From assembly GCF_012070565.1 (NCBI RefSeq), contig NZ_JAAQRO010000011.1, positions 62,001 through 126,000 of the forward strand: DNA of 64,000 bases, read 5' to 3'. Positions 24,075 to 32,184 of the stretch are shown here, piece after piece. This stretch comes from Anaerosporobacter faecicola (GTDB lineage: Bacteria > Bacillota > Clostridia > Lachnospirales > Lachnospiraceae). A program made the position numbers and the translations under genes. Numbering within the stretch: the stretch's first letter is position 1; every line of letters begins with the position of its first letter. The notes under the pieces are model-generated. The model was not told the origin of the DNA and did no database searches. It saw only the letters and a list, made by a program, of their open reading frames with translations.

Positions 24075-25613
24075 CTATAGATCCCCCCAATATTTCTTGT
24101 CCAAACTACGATAACTGATTGCTTCGTATAAATGCTCTTTTCGTATTCGTTCTTCTCCTGCCAGATCTGCTATTGTTCTACACACTTTCAGAATACGATG
24201 GTATGCTCTAGCACTTAAATTCAATGTTGAGAATGCATTTTCTAATACCTTTTCTTCTTCTCTTTCCAGTCTGCAATATTTCTTGATCTGTTTTGCATTC
24301 AGTAGCGCATTATAATAGATTCCCGCATCTTCATATCGTTCCCTTTGCAACTTCCTCGCTTGAAGAATTCGCTTCTGTATAGAAGCTGATGATTCCCCCT
24401 GAACCGTATTCGTCAAATCTTGGTATTCTACAGGACTAGTTTCTACACATATATCTATCCGATCCAAAAGTGGACGCGATATTTTCCCCAAATATTGTTT
24501 CACTTGTTCAACGGAACAACTACAGCGATTTCGATCTGGATAATACCCACACTTACATGGGTTTAATGCCGTTACAAGCATAAAGTTCGCTGGATAAGTA
24601 TAGTTTCCCTGTAATCTCGTTATCGTAATATTCTTTTCTTCTAACGGTTGTCGTAATACCTCCAATGTTCTTGTTTGGAACTCCGGTAATTCATCCAAGA
24701 AAAGCACACCTCCCGAGGATAGGCTAATCTCTCCTGGCGTAGGTATTCTTCCACCACCTACTAAAGCAGTTGGCGTGATCGTATGGTGTGGAGAACGAAA
24801 TGGACGTTGTTGGACCAATACTTGATCTTCTCCTAACATCCCTGCAATACTATATACTTTTGAAATTTCCATACTTTCGTTCCATTCTAAAGGCGGCATA
24901 ATACCAGGAATTCGTTTTGCTATCATTGTTTTACCCGCTCCAGGTGGACCGATTATCGCTATATTATGCATGCCTGCTACAGCAACTTCTACAGCACGCT
25001 TCATTAGTTTTTGTCCCACCAAATCTGCAAAATCTTCTGTTTGTATCTTCTCGGTAGTAGCAAATAAAGTATCCACATCTACAAAAGTTGGTTCAATGAT
25101 TCGACCCCCCAATAGGTATTCAACCGCTTCCTGTAACGTTCGAACGCCAATAACATCAAGTTCAGATACAACTGCACCTTCTTTGGCATTATCATATGGA
25201 AGAATAAATCTCTTAAATCCATGTATTGCGGCGGAATATGCAATGGGTAAAACTCCATTTACTCGTTGCAGATGACCATCAAGACTTAACTCTCCGACCA
25301 TCATACAATCTTTCACATTTTCTTGAGGAATATAGCCAGATGCGACTAGAATCGCGATTGCGATAGGAAAATCAAATGCAGTACCTTCTTTTCGAATGTC
25401 TGCAGGCGATAGATTAATTGTGATTCGTTTTGGCGGAATCCGAAACTCTGAATTTTTTAAAGCAATTCGTACGCGTTCCTTTGCTTCTTTTACTTCTGAA
25501 GCCAAAAAACCCACCATATCAAAACATGGTAGTCCATCACTGACATCTGCTTCTACTTGAATCGGTATACCTTCTATACCATGGGTAGTAGCACAAAATG
25601 TTTTACTAAACAT
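24075..25613 (-). CDS. comM: ComM/YifB-family Mg-chelatase-like AAA+ ATPase
   Basis: ComM-type proteins are hexameric AAA+ helicases that promote branch migration during integration of transforming DNA. The product (512 residues from the chosen start) has an N-terminal Lon-protease-like fold domain (1-170, ITINLSPADIRKEGTAFDFP). The AAA+ core has Walker A IIGPPGAGKTM and the Mg-chelatase motif GVLFLDELPEF, followed by a C-terminal lid domain. A cysteine-containing insert (NPCKCGYYPDRNRCSC) is typical. ATG 25613 has AAAGGATC upstream, and an 11-codon longer start is less likely. It precedes dprA. Confidence 0.96.
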   Translation of the reverse strand: MFSKTFCATTHGIEGIPIQVEADVSDGLPCFDMVGFLASEVKEAKERVRIALKNSEFRIPPKRITINLSPADIRKEGTAFDFPIAIAILVASGYIPQENVKDCMMVGELSLDGHLQRVNGVLPIAYSAAIHGFKRFILPYDNAKEGAVVSELDVIGVRTLQEAVEYLLGGRIIEPTFVDVDTLFATTEKIQTEDFADLVGQKLMKRAVEVAVAGMHNIAIIGPPGAGKTMIAKRIPGIMPPLEWNESMEISKVYSIAGMLGEDQVLVQQRPFRSPHHTITPTALVGGGRIPTPGEISLSSGGVLFLDELPEFQTRTLEVLRQPLEEKNITITRLQGNYTYPANFMLVTALNPCKCGYYPDRNRCSCSVEQVKQYLGKISRPLLDRIDICVETSPVEYQDLTNTVQGESSASIQKRILQARKLQRERYEDAGIYYNALLNAKQIKKYCRLEREEEKVLENAFSTLNLSARAYHRILKVCRTIADLAGEERIRKEHLYEAISYRSLDKKYWGDL

Positions 25614-25661
25614 AAATATGATCCTTTCTCTCTCTTCAAGACTCAAGAACCATTCTTTACC

Positions 25662-25690
25662 AATATATCACATATTTCTCAGTATGACAA
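25662..25690 (-). promoter_or_regulatory. Sigma-A promoter of comM-dprA
   Basis: TTGTCA (25685-25690) and TATATT (25662-25667) on the minus strand are separated by 17 nt, about 50 nt upstream of the comM ATG. Both hexamers match consensus at five of six positions. Confidence 0.65.
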
Positions 25691-25995
25691 GATTCGTTCG
25701 CATTTACTCTTTCGCCCTTCAATTTCTCTAACTTCGTTTTCGTTTTGCATGTCCTTTCAACAGTCTACAAAGTGTCGTATTATCAATTTACTTGATGACA
25801 ATGAATCAACTCGTCCAATCAATCTCTTTTCCCAACTGTACGTCCATAGGTTGTCATAAGTAATCAAAACATTGGCCAACCAATAGGAACTAGTATAGAA
25901 CAAAGTCTGCTTTAGCTGACATCTACCTTATGTGCGAGTGCGTATCCCTCGGAGGGTTTATTTAGTAGGAAAGTTGGAGGACTTTCCCAATATAT

Positions 25996-26035
25996 AAAAA
26001 AGACTACATAACATGTCAAAGCACATTACATAGTC
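25996..26035 (-). terminator. Rho-independent terminator of nrdR
   Basis: Positions 26002-26015 and 26022-26035 pair over 14 bp, four of them G-U wobble on the minus-strand RNA, around a 6-nt loop. The stem is followed on the minus strand by TTTTTT (25996-26001). It lies 28 nt after the nrdR stop. Confidence 0.85.
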
Positions 26036-26063
26036 CTCTTAATTCATCATTCTACTAACTTCC

Positions 26064-26525
26064 TTATTCTTCTTTATTATCAAGAATCTTCTTCAGTTCG
26101 TCCATAAAGGTATTCACATCTTTAAATTCTCTATATATAGAAGCAAAGCGTACATATGCTACAGGATCTAATTCCTTTAGCTTATCCATAACGATCTCTC
26201 CAATTAAACTACTGTTAATCTCATTTTTATCCAAATTGAATATGGTATTCTCAATGTCATCCACCACTGCTGTTATATTATCTACAGAAATTGGTCTTTT
26301 ATGACAAGAACGGAATACACCTGCTTCAATTTTAGAGCGATTGTATGGTTCACGGTTCAAATCTTTCTTGATCACCACTAAAGGGATTACTTCTATCTTC
26401 TCATAAGTCGTAAAACGTTTCTTGCATTGATCACACTGCCTCCTTCTTCGAATGGAGCTGTTATCATCTGCTGGTCTAGAGTCTATTACTCTTGTATTCT
26501 CTTCTCCACAAAATGGACACTTCAT
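26064..26525 (-). CDS. nrdR: Ribonucleotide reductase regulator NrdR
   Basis: NrdR represses ribonucleotide reductase genes in response to ATP/dATP. The 153-residue protein has an N-terminal zinc ribbon with C3, C6, C31 and C34 (CPFCGEENTRVIDSR...CDQCKKRF), then an ATP-cone domain (about 49-139, VVIKKDLNREPYNRSKIEAG). The length matches the family. It has its own strong promoter and terminator and so is monocistronic. No nrd genes are in the window. Confidence 0.97.
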   Translation of the reverse strand: MKCPFCGEENTRVIDSRPADDNSSIRRRRQCDQCKKRFTTYEKIEVIPLVVIKKDLNREPYNRSKIEAGVFRSCHKRPISVDNITAVVDDIENTIFNLDKNEINSSLIGEIVMDKLKELDPVAYVRFASIYREFKDVNTFMDELKKILDNKEE

Positions 26526-26563
26526 AAAAGTCCCCCCTCAATTACACATTTGTCATAGTTTTA

Positions 26564-26591
26564 ATTATAGTAATTGATTTTATTATGTCAA
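26564..26591 (-). promoter_or_regulatory. Consensus sigma-A promoter of nrdR
   Basis: On the minus strand a perfect TTGACA (26586-26591) and a perfect TATAAT (26564-26569) are separated by 16 nt, about 38 nt before the nrdR ATG. GAGGGGGGA precedes the start codon. Confidence 0.85.
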
Positions 26592-26627
26592 GAACTTTTC
26601 GTTTAAAACAGCATTTGCCGGCATTTA

Positions 26628-26888
26628 TCAATATTTGCATCCGACCAAGCAGCGTTCTTCATCAACATCAACTAAGATTACATCTGATCCTATTTGTTTC
26701 ACACATGCAATATCAATAATATACTCGCTTTCTCTACCAAGGATTCCCCAGATCTTACATGGACCAGGAACAATCAAACATCGTATCTTTGCTGTACAGG
26801 AATCGAAATCAAGGTCACATACATATCCAAGGCGTTGACCATTCCTACAGTTTATTACCTCCTTTTCTTTCAACTCACAGAAACGCAA
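26628..26888 (-). CDS. ymxH: YlmC/YmxH-family sporulation protein (PRC-barrel)
   Basis: This 86-residue single PRC-barrel protein starts MRFCELKEKEVINCRNGQRL, followed by GYVCDLDFDSCTAKIRCLIV, the YlmC/YmxH signature. Members are conserved in endospore formers and expressed during sporulation, but their role is not defined. The protein is rich in cysteine (seven by eye). It lies 18 nt downstream of sigG and is probably cotranscribed with it. Confidence 0.9.
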   Translation of the reverse strand: MRFCELKEKEVINCRNGQRLGYVCDLDFDSCTAKIRCLIVPGPCKIWGILGRESEYIIDIACVKQIGSDVILVDVDEERCLVGCKY

Positions 26889-26906
26889 ACGAATCGCCCC
26901 TTTGCT

Positions 26907-27689
26907 TTATTTTCCTACCAGATAATTCTTCATATTCTTAAGTGCAGTTTTTTCTAGTCGGGATACTTGTGCTTGTGATATGCAGATTTCATTTGCAACT
27001 TCCATCTGTGTCTTACCTTCAAAAAAGCGGAGCTTAATAATATTATTTTCTCGATCGGATAATTTACTCATTGCTTCTTTTAAAGCAATCTCTTCTATCC
27101 AATTCTCTTCTTTATTCTTTTTGTCACTAATCTGATCCATAATATACAAAGCATCTCCACCTTCTGAATATACAGGCTCGTATAAAGAAACGGGACTTTG
27201 TATCGCATCAAGAGCAAATACAATATCTTCTTTACTTATACCAATTTCATTGGCAATCTCACAAACAGTTGGCTCTTTATCATTTCTTTTCATCAAAGCT
27301 TCTTTTGTATAGATTGCTTTGTATGCTGTATCCCGTAACGAACGACTTACTCGTATACTATTATTATCACGCAAATACCTTCGTATCTCACCTATGATCA
27401 TGGGCACAGCGTAAGTACTAAATTTTACATTTTGTGTAACATCAAAATTATCGATTGCTTTCATTAATCCAATACAGCCAATCTGAAATAAATCATCCAC
27501 GTTTTCATTGCTATTGGAAAATCGTTGAATGATACTTAACACCAATCGAAGATTTCCCCTGATATAGAGATCACGTGCTTCTTTATCCCCTTTCAGAATT
27601 CGCTCAAAAAGTTCTTTCTTTTCTTCATTCTTAAGTAAAGGTAATTTTGCTGTATTAACACCACATATTTCAACTTTGTAAAGAGCCAT
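26907..27689 (-). CDS. sigG: RNA polymerase sporulation sigma factor SigG
   Basis: Sigma-G directs late forespore transcription. The 260-residue sigma-70 family protein starts MALYKVEICGVNTAKLPLLK, the conserved SigG N-terminus that includes the anti-sigma (CsfB/SpoIIAB) contact region. It has region 2 (RLVLSIIQRFSNSNENVDDLFQIGC, positions about 48-75), a region 3 and a region 4 helix-turn-helix (TQMEVANEICISQAQVSRLE). It lies 103 nt after sigE. The spacer may hold a separate forespore promoter, but no clear match was found. Confidence 0.97.
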   Translation of the reverse strand: MALYKVEICGVNTAKLPLLKNEEKKELFERILKGDKEARDLYIRGNLRLVLSIIQRFSNSNENVDDLFQIGCIGLMKAIDNFDVTQNVKFSTYAVPMIIGEIRRYLRDNNSIRVSRSLRDTAYKAIYTKEALMKRNDKEPTVCEIANEIGISKEDIVFALDAIQSPVSLYEPVYSEGGDALYIMDQISDKKNKEENWIEEIALKEAMSKLSDRENNIIKLRFFEGKTQMEVANEICISQAQVSRLEKTALKNMKNYLVGK

Positions 27690-27792
27690 TTTTCATTAAC
27701 CTCCACATCAAATATATACATAAATGATGTGCTAATTACTGGCACTTTATACTTATTATATTTTTCATTATTTAGTACTTTTTACCATCATT

Positions 27793-28533
27793 CTATTCTA
27801 GTCGAACGATTTCTTTCTTTAGTCGTTTCATAATCTTTTTTTCCAACCTAGAGATATAGGATTGGGATATTCCTAATAGATCTGCAACTTCTTTTTGTGT
27901 CTTCTCTGCACCATCTTTCGAATTCAATCCAAACCGTAACTGAACAATAACACGTTCCCGTTCACTTAATTTTTCCAATGCTTTATTCAATAGTTTTCGG
28001 TCGACTTCATCTTCAATATTCTTATAGATGATATCTTCATCTGTTCCAAGAATATCCGAAAGAAGCAACTCATTTCCATCCCAATCCACATTCAATGGCT
28101 CATCAATCGAAACTTCTAATTTCGTTTTATTATTTCTACGTAAATACATCAAAATTTCGTTTTCGATACACCTAGAAGCATAGGTTGCTAACTTAATATT
28201 TTTATCTGGCTTGAACGTATTGATTGCTTTAATTAACCCAATCGTTCCAATAGAAATCAGATCCTCGACACCAACACCCGTATTATCAAACTTCTTCGCT
28301 ATGTACACAACTAAACGCAAATTATGCTCGACCAATATCGATTTTGCTTTTGCATCATCGTCTGTTCCCAATTGCGAGATAATATCTGATTCACGTTCTG
28401 TATCCAATGGTGCAGGTAACACTTCCGCACCACCAATATAGTGAATATCGCCTCTTTGCTTAAATATAACATTGCGAAAATCTGGTATTACTCGAAATTG
28501 AAATTTATTTGGTATTGATACCTTTAACAACAT
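27793..28533 (-). CDS. sigE: RNA polymerase sporulation sigma factor SigE (pro-sigma-E)
   Basis: Sigma-E is the early mother-cell sigma factor, made as an inactive precursor. The 246-residue protein has an N-terminal pro-sequence region (residues 1 to about 30, rich in Phe/Arg/Ile) expected to be cleaved by SpoIIGA. Region 2 ([20 protein letters not shown] and [17 protein letters not shown]) and region 4 ([20 protein letters not shown]) follow. It follows spoIIGA by 15 nt, the classical spoIIG operon. Confidence 0.97.
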   Translation of the reverse strand: MLLKVSIPNKFQFRVIPDFRNVIFKQRGDIHYIGGAEVLPAPLDTERESDIISQLGTDDDAKAKSILVEHNLRLVVYIAKKFDNTGVGVEDLISIGTIGLIKAINTFKPDKNIKLATYASRCIENEILMYLRRNNKTKLEVSIDEPLNVDWDGNELLLSDILGTDEDIIYKNIEDEVDRKLLNKALEKLSERERVIVQLRFGLNSKDGAEKTQKEVADLLGISQSYISRLEKKIMKRLKKEIVRLE

Positions 28534-28548
28534 GCTCCATTCCTCCCG

Positions 28549-29442
28549 CTATAATAATTCCTTGTGTAAGATTACATGATACCCATTATCCACCGTTAGT
28601 TTTCCCTGATAAATTGCAACTGTTATATTCGGATTATGTATGACGGTTTCTTCTTTCAGAATATTAACTTCATCAAATACGATCCCTGGTAAGATTCCTT
28701 CCTCCGTTCCCACAGCATGATAAGGAATCCATTTTATCTTTACAGCATAACGGTCAATATTCTTATGCTTCGCGTCACAGGAAAAGCATTCTGCATAATC
28801 AATTAACTCTTCAGGTAGTATTTCTTTAATTCCCGCCATATCAGCAATAACAACAGGTTTCATTGATATTGGCTCTCTCAATTGATTTCCTGTATCCAAA
28901 AAACCCTTACAATTTATCTTTTTGTCTCCAAATACCAACTCCACATCATAGAACAACTCCCTTGTTCCTTTCATCTGCTGTAATACCTGTTTAAATATAT
29001 GGATAAAACCACTTGCGATACCAAATAAAACAAATAAAAAGGTAAGATCAAGTGCTTTTTTCGGCAATCCACGTATAAACTCTGTAAGATAATATCCTAC
29101 GCTCGTATAGTAATAGAAATAATTAAGGATGCCTCCTACTAAAAAAGTAATCGCATAGTACATGAAGATATCCTTGGCAAGTGATTTTACCGTTTTGTAT
29201 CGAAATGCAATACATAGCATTCCACCTGCTATTATAATTCCTATAAGTATAGCCGATACACCAGAACGAAAAATCGGTATGCAAATGCTTAGACAAGCTC
29301 CCAACCCGCCTAGTACCGCCGCCAAGATTTTTCGACCTCTTTTACTCTCCCGTTTTACTATCTTTTGCATCATTCCAAGAAGCAAGTAATCCATAATAAG
29401 ATTTACTCCAAATACTACATCCATGTAAATCTCAAGTCTCAA
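28549..29442 (-). CDS. spoIIGA: Sporulation sigma-E factor-processing peptidase SpoIIGA
   Basis: SpoIIGA is a membrane aspartic protease that activates pro-sigma-E at the sporulation septum. The 297-residue protein has five or so transmembrane helices in the N-terminal half (about 8-150). The C-terminal protease domain contains the D-T-G catalytic motif (CKGFLDTGNQLREP). The start is a TTG (29442) after GGGGGTGA, giving MRLEIYMDVVFGVN, which aligns with the Bacillus N-terminus. It is first in the operon, before sigE. Confidence 0.94.
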   Translation of the reverse strand: MRLEIYMDVVFGVNLIMDYLLLGMMQKIVKRESKRGRKILAAVLGGLGACLSICIPIFRSGVSAILIGIIIAGGMLCIAFRYKTVKSLAKDIFMYYAITFLVGGILNYFYYYTSVGYYLTEFIRGLPKKALDLTFLFVLFGIASGFIHIFKQVLQQMKGTRELFYDVELVFGDKKINCKGFLDTGNQLREPISMKPVVIADMAGIKEILPEELIDYAECFSCDAKHKNIDRYAVKIKWIPYHAVGTEEGILPGIVFDEVNILKEETVIHNPNITVAIYQGKLTVDNGYHVILHKELL

Positions 29443-29513
29443 TGTTCACCCCCACCTGTTATTCAAATTCAAATACCGAAACGACGTGATCATCTCACGC
29501 ACTCAGTGATTTT

Positions 29514-29546
29514 ATTATACCTCACACTTCCTATGTTTTTTGTCAC
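29514..29546 (-). promoter_or_regulatory. Candidate Spo0A-activated spoIIG promoter
   Basis: On the minus strand a perfect TATAAT (29514-29519) has a -35-like GTGACA (29541-29546) 21 nt upstream, much longer than the usual 17. The Bacillus spoIIG promoter has the same long spacing and needs Spo0A. The GTGACAAA here overlaps the -35 and matches 5 of 7 positions of the 0A box TCGACAA. Assignment is by analogy. Confidence 0.6.
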
Positions 29547-29696
29547 TATTTGGTTATTTTTTCCATTTACTTTTCATCATAGTGGAACACAATCCTACAG
29601 AATATAGGCAGATACAACATAATAGGAAAAACTTTTTGTATATATGTGTGTTTTTCCCATGTTTCCTGTTGTTTTAGAATACTTTTGAAGAGTAAA

Positions 29697-29743
29697 CAGA
29701 GAAGAGCTTGTTATTCGCATAAGCGATAACAAGCTCTTCTCTG
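29697..29743 (-). terminator. Large hairpin downstream of ftsZ (second)
   Basis: An 18-bp perfect stem (29697-29714 with 29726-29743) closes a loop that itself contains CGC/GCG. There is no long U-tract after the stem on either strand, so termination efficiency is uncertain. It lies 81 nt after the ftsZ stop. Confidence 0.6.
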
Positions 29744-29751
29744 TCTTGTAT

Positions 29752-29800
29752 GTTCAAAAATCATGTGCAAGCGATATCCTTAAGCACATGATTTTTGAAC
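29752..29800 (-). terminator. Large hairpin downstream of ftsZ (first)
   Basis: A 17-bp perfect stem (29752-29768 with 29784-29800) with a 15-nt loop lies 24 nt after the ftsZ stop. The 3' arm on the minus strand includes ATTTTTG, so the U-rich part lies inside the stem. It is probably the main ftsZ terminator or a mRNA 3' end protector. Confidence 0.6.
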
Positions 29801-29823
29801 CATCTCCTAATAAGGAGCTATAT

Positions 29824-31062
29824 TTATTTACGATTTTTCTTTAAAAATTCAGGAATCTTGATTCCTTCATGATCTGTATCTTGTGATACTGGTCTCGTAT
29901 ATGTTTGTGTAGGTCTTGTTGCCGCAGTCTGTGATTGTAATTGCTGCGTATGTGATAACGATCCAGTTCTTTGGAAACTTGTCGTATTCGTTGTTGTAGA
30001 GCTTGTACTACTATTCATTCCTGTTCCAAACTTAGGAGCTTGTGTTGTTGTAGTCGTACGATTTAAACCTTGATTAATAAAGGATGGTGCCTTCACTGGT
30101 TCTTTTTGTGAGGATTCTTCCAACCCTGTAGCAATTACCGTAATTGTACATTGATCTGGAGTCGCTTCATCATACATTGCACCAAAGATAATATTCGCAC
30201 TTTCTCCTGCTAATTCTTGAACATAGGTAGCTGCTTCATTTGCTTCAATCAAACTAATATCTCCAGATATATTGATGATTACATGGGAAGCACCTTCGAT
30301 CGTTGTTTCAAGTAGTGGACTAGTGATTGCCTGTTTAACAGCTTCCACACATTTGTCATCGCCATGTGCAACACCGATTCCAATATGTGCAACACCTTTA
30401 TCTTTCATTACTGTTTGCACATCGGCAAAATCTAGATTAATTAAACCAGGAACATTAATCAAATCGGTAATACCTTGAACACCTTGCTGAAGTACTTCAT
30501 CTGCCTTACGTAACGCATCAGGCATCGTTGTTCTGCGATCAACAATTTCAAGAAGTCGATCATTTGGAATAACGATCAATGTATCTACATTTTCTTTCAA
30601 ACGTTCAATACCAGAAATGGCATTATTCATTCTTGCTTTTGCTTCAAATTTAAAAGGTTTTGTTACGATACCAACGGTAAGGATTCCTAGTTCTTTTGCA
30701 ATCTGAGCTACAACAGGAGCTGCACCTGTACCGGTACCACCACCCATACCACAAGTAACAAATACCATGTCTGCACCCTTTACGATTTCCGTAATGTCTT
30801 CGACATTTTCTTCAGCGGCTTTTGCACCAACTTCAGGTTTAGCACCTGCACCTAAACCTTTCGTAAGTTTTTCACCAATTTGTAAACATGTAGGTGCCTT
30901 ACAAGTTTTTAAATGTTGGTTATCTGTATTAATACAGATGAATTCAACTCCCTTAATGTTTTCTTCTATCATTCGATTAACAGCATTATTGCCAGCACCA
31001 CCAACTCCAATGACAAGTATTTTCGCAGTTGAATCAGATTCGTTCGTTCTTATTTCAAGCAA
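29824..31062 (-). CDS. ftsZ: Cell division GTPase FtsZ
   Basis: FtsZ polymerises into the division ring. The 412-residue product begins [20 protein letters not shown] and has the tubulin signature [16 protein letters not shown] (about 103-118), the [18 protein letters not shown] region and a T7 loop with NLDFADV. A Thr/Gln/Ser-rich disordered linker (about 325-395) leads to the C-terminal peptide [13 protein letters not shown]. The start is a TTG (31062) seven nt after GGAGG. It has its own promoter and follows divIB with no ftsA between them. Confidence 0.98.
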   Translation of the reverse strand: MLEIRTNESDSTAKILVIGVGGAGNNAVNRMIEENIKGVEFICINTDNQHLKTCKAPTCLQIGEKLTKGLGAGAKPEVGAKAAEENVEDITEIVKGADMVFVTCGMGGGTGTGAAPVVAQIAKELGILTVGIVTKPFKFEAKARMNNAISGIERLKENVDTLIVIPNDRLLEIVDRRTTMPDALRKADEVLQQGVQGITDLINVPGLINLDFADVQTVMKDKGVAHIGIGVAHGDDKCVEAVKQAITSPLLETTIEGASHVIINISGDISLIEANEAATYVQELAGESANIIFGAMYDEATPDQCTITVIATGLEESSQKEPVKAPSFINQGLNRTTTTTQAPKFGTGMNSSTSSTTTNTTSFQRTGSLSHTQQLQSQTAATRPTQTYTRPVSQDTDHEGIKIPEFLKKNRK

Positions 31063-31213
31063 GGTACTTCCTCCTTTATACTAATATCAATTTTCATAAA
31101 ATAAAATCACTCCCCTAGGCGATTCTATTAATCCCCCTTAAGAAATACGCTATGCGTATGCTTTGCGCCATGCTATAAAATTACTTACAATGATAACATC
31201 ATAACTATATAAT

Positions 31214-31242
31214 ATAATATCTTTTCTGAATTAAATAATCAA
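31214..31242 (-). promoter_or_regulatory. Sigma-A promoter of ftsZ
   Basis: On the minus strand TTGATT (31237-31242) and TATTAT (31214-31219) are 17 nt apart. The predicted leader is about 145 nt and contains an ATACGC/GCGTAT hairpin (near 31145-31160) and a 15-codon upstream ORF overlapping the ftsZ start. Confidence 0.65.
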
Positions 31243-31260
31243 CCCTTAATTAAAAGAAAT

Positions 31261-31992
31261 TTACTTTGTAATCTCAAAATAGGTCTTTTTTCCTGTTGTG
31301 AAATCTTCCATGTGTAAAATACCTTTTTTTCCCTCAATATTCGGCAGCATATTCTTTAATTCGGCAACAGTTTCGTCATACATATCACGTTTTCCAAGTA
31401 GAATCTTAATGTCATCGTTATACATAACAACCTCGTCATCTGATTCAAACTGGATCGTATCAATTGTAATTTCGTATTTATGTATGAGCCTAGTCAAATC
31501 TTTGATCACATCAAAAAGCTTGTCCTTTTGAATGGCTAATTTCTTTGTTAGAATCATTTCATTAAAAGAAAGACCCGTAACAATTGGGATTCCCTCATAG
31601 CGTTCATTCGAACTATCAACAATAATTCCATCCTTATCAAAATACATATAATCTCCAAGATATTTGATACAACCAAAGATCGCTTTTTCATATACATGTA
31701 CCTTAAGTGTGTTAATACTTGTGAGCTGTACGTCCATGTATTCAATAAATGGAACATCTTTTGGTTTACCGTATTTGTATTTTAAATAGAGATATAAACT
31801 ATTATTGTATTTTGTATCTGCTTTCAATATATCTTTGATTTCTTCCTTCGAATACCGTTCACAACCAACAACAGTGATACTCTTGATCTTACTCATCTGC
31901 AAGAAGATTGCGATTCCTGCAACCAAGACCAATAGTAAGATTCCTATGATCTTTTTCTTTATCTTTCCTTTTCTTTTCGGATCGTTTTTCAT
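31261..31992 (-). CDS. divIB: Cell division protein DivIB/FtsQ
   Basis: DivIB/FtsQ is a bitopic divisome protein that stabilises FtsL and the septal synthase. The 243-residue product has a Lys-rich cytoplasmic start, one transmembrane helix (about 13-30, IIGILLLVLVAGIAIFLQ), then a POTRA domain (IKSITVVGCERYSKEEIKDI) and an FtsQ-type beta domain. The ATG overlaps the stop of a small upstream ORF in an ATGA arrangement. ftsZ follows 198 nt downstream behind its own promoter. Confidence 0.93.
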   Translation of the reverse strand: MKNDPKRKGKIKKKIIGILLLVLVAGIAIFLQMSKIKSITVVGCERYSKEEIKDILKADTKYNNSLYLYLKYKYGKPKDVPFIEYMDVQLTSINTLKVHVYEKAIFGCIKYLGDYMYFDKDGIIVDSSNERYEGIPIVTGLSFNEMILTKKLAIQKDKLFDVIKDLTRLIHKYEITIDTIQFESDDEVVMYNDDIKILLGKRDMYDETVAELKNMLPNIEGKKGILHMEDFTTGKKTYFEITK

Positions 31993-32183
31993 ACTTTATC
32001 ACCATTTTCTTCATCTTGTTTTTTCAAACATATTCTATTTTCCCACCATAAGATGATTGCTTTCTTATGGTGGGTTGTTTCTATATTAATGAATACGTTG
32101 TGTTCGACTACATTCTGTTCATTTACTATTATTTTCTTTTTTATATTTTCTTTCCTTTTTACTGTTACGTTTATTGCATTCAT
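31989..32183 (-). CDS. Possible small Lys-rich protein between murA and divIB
   Basis: This is an open frame of 64 codons whose ATG is one base after the murA stop. Its TGA overlaps the divIB ATG (ATGA), and AGGA lies five nt before the start. The product MNAINVTVKRKENIKKKIIV... is basic and has no membrane helix, signal peptide or domain that I recognise. Against it, an 11-bp perfect hairpin (32042-32074) lies within the frame, which would also fit a non-coding intercistronic spacer. The coupling geometry favours translation, but this is not decisive. Confidence 0.35.
   Translation of the reverse strand: MNAINVTVKRKENIKKKIIVNEQNVVEHNVFINIETTHHKKAIILWWENRICLKKQDEENGDKV
32042..32074 (-). repeat. 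11-bp perfect hairpin between murA and divIB
   Basis: CCCACCATAAG (32042-32052) pairs with CTTATGGTGGG (32064-32074) around an 11-nt loop. On the coding strand it is followed by AAAATAG, not a U-tract, so it is not a simple terminator. It may be a stabiliser, processing site or attenuator within the dcw mRNA. Confidence 0.6.
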
Positions 32184-32184
32184 G

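Larger units (their letters stand above)
25614..26063. other. Intergenic region between nrdR and comM
   Basis: This 450-nt region holds the comM promoter (25662-25690) and the nrdR terminator (25996-26035). The middle part (about 25870-25990) is richer in G+C than its surroundings and has two short palindromes, CCCTCGGAGGG and GGAAAGT/ACTTTCC. No convincing ORF on either strand. Its function is unknown. Confidence 0.55.
29443..29823. other. Intergenic region between ftsZ and spoIIGA
   Basis: This 381-nt non-coding region contains the spoIIG promoter (29514-29546), a weak 8-bp hairpin (GGAAAAAC 29625-29632 with GTTTTTCC 29650-29657) and two large tandem hairpins (29697-29743 and 29752-29800). 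A further small CTCCT/AGGAG hairpin follows the ftsZ stop. No ORF. Confidence 0.7.

Noticed and set aside
25557-25859. 100-codon plus-strand frame crossing the comM start
   Set aside because: It begins antisense to comM and runs through its promoter region; no ribosome site and no recognisable protein features.
27690-27792. Sigma-F/G promoter before sigG
   Set aside because: GTATA-N18-CATCATT was considered but matches neither consensus well enough to annotate, and a CACATCA/TGATGTG inverted repeat confuses the region.
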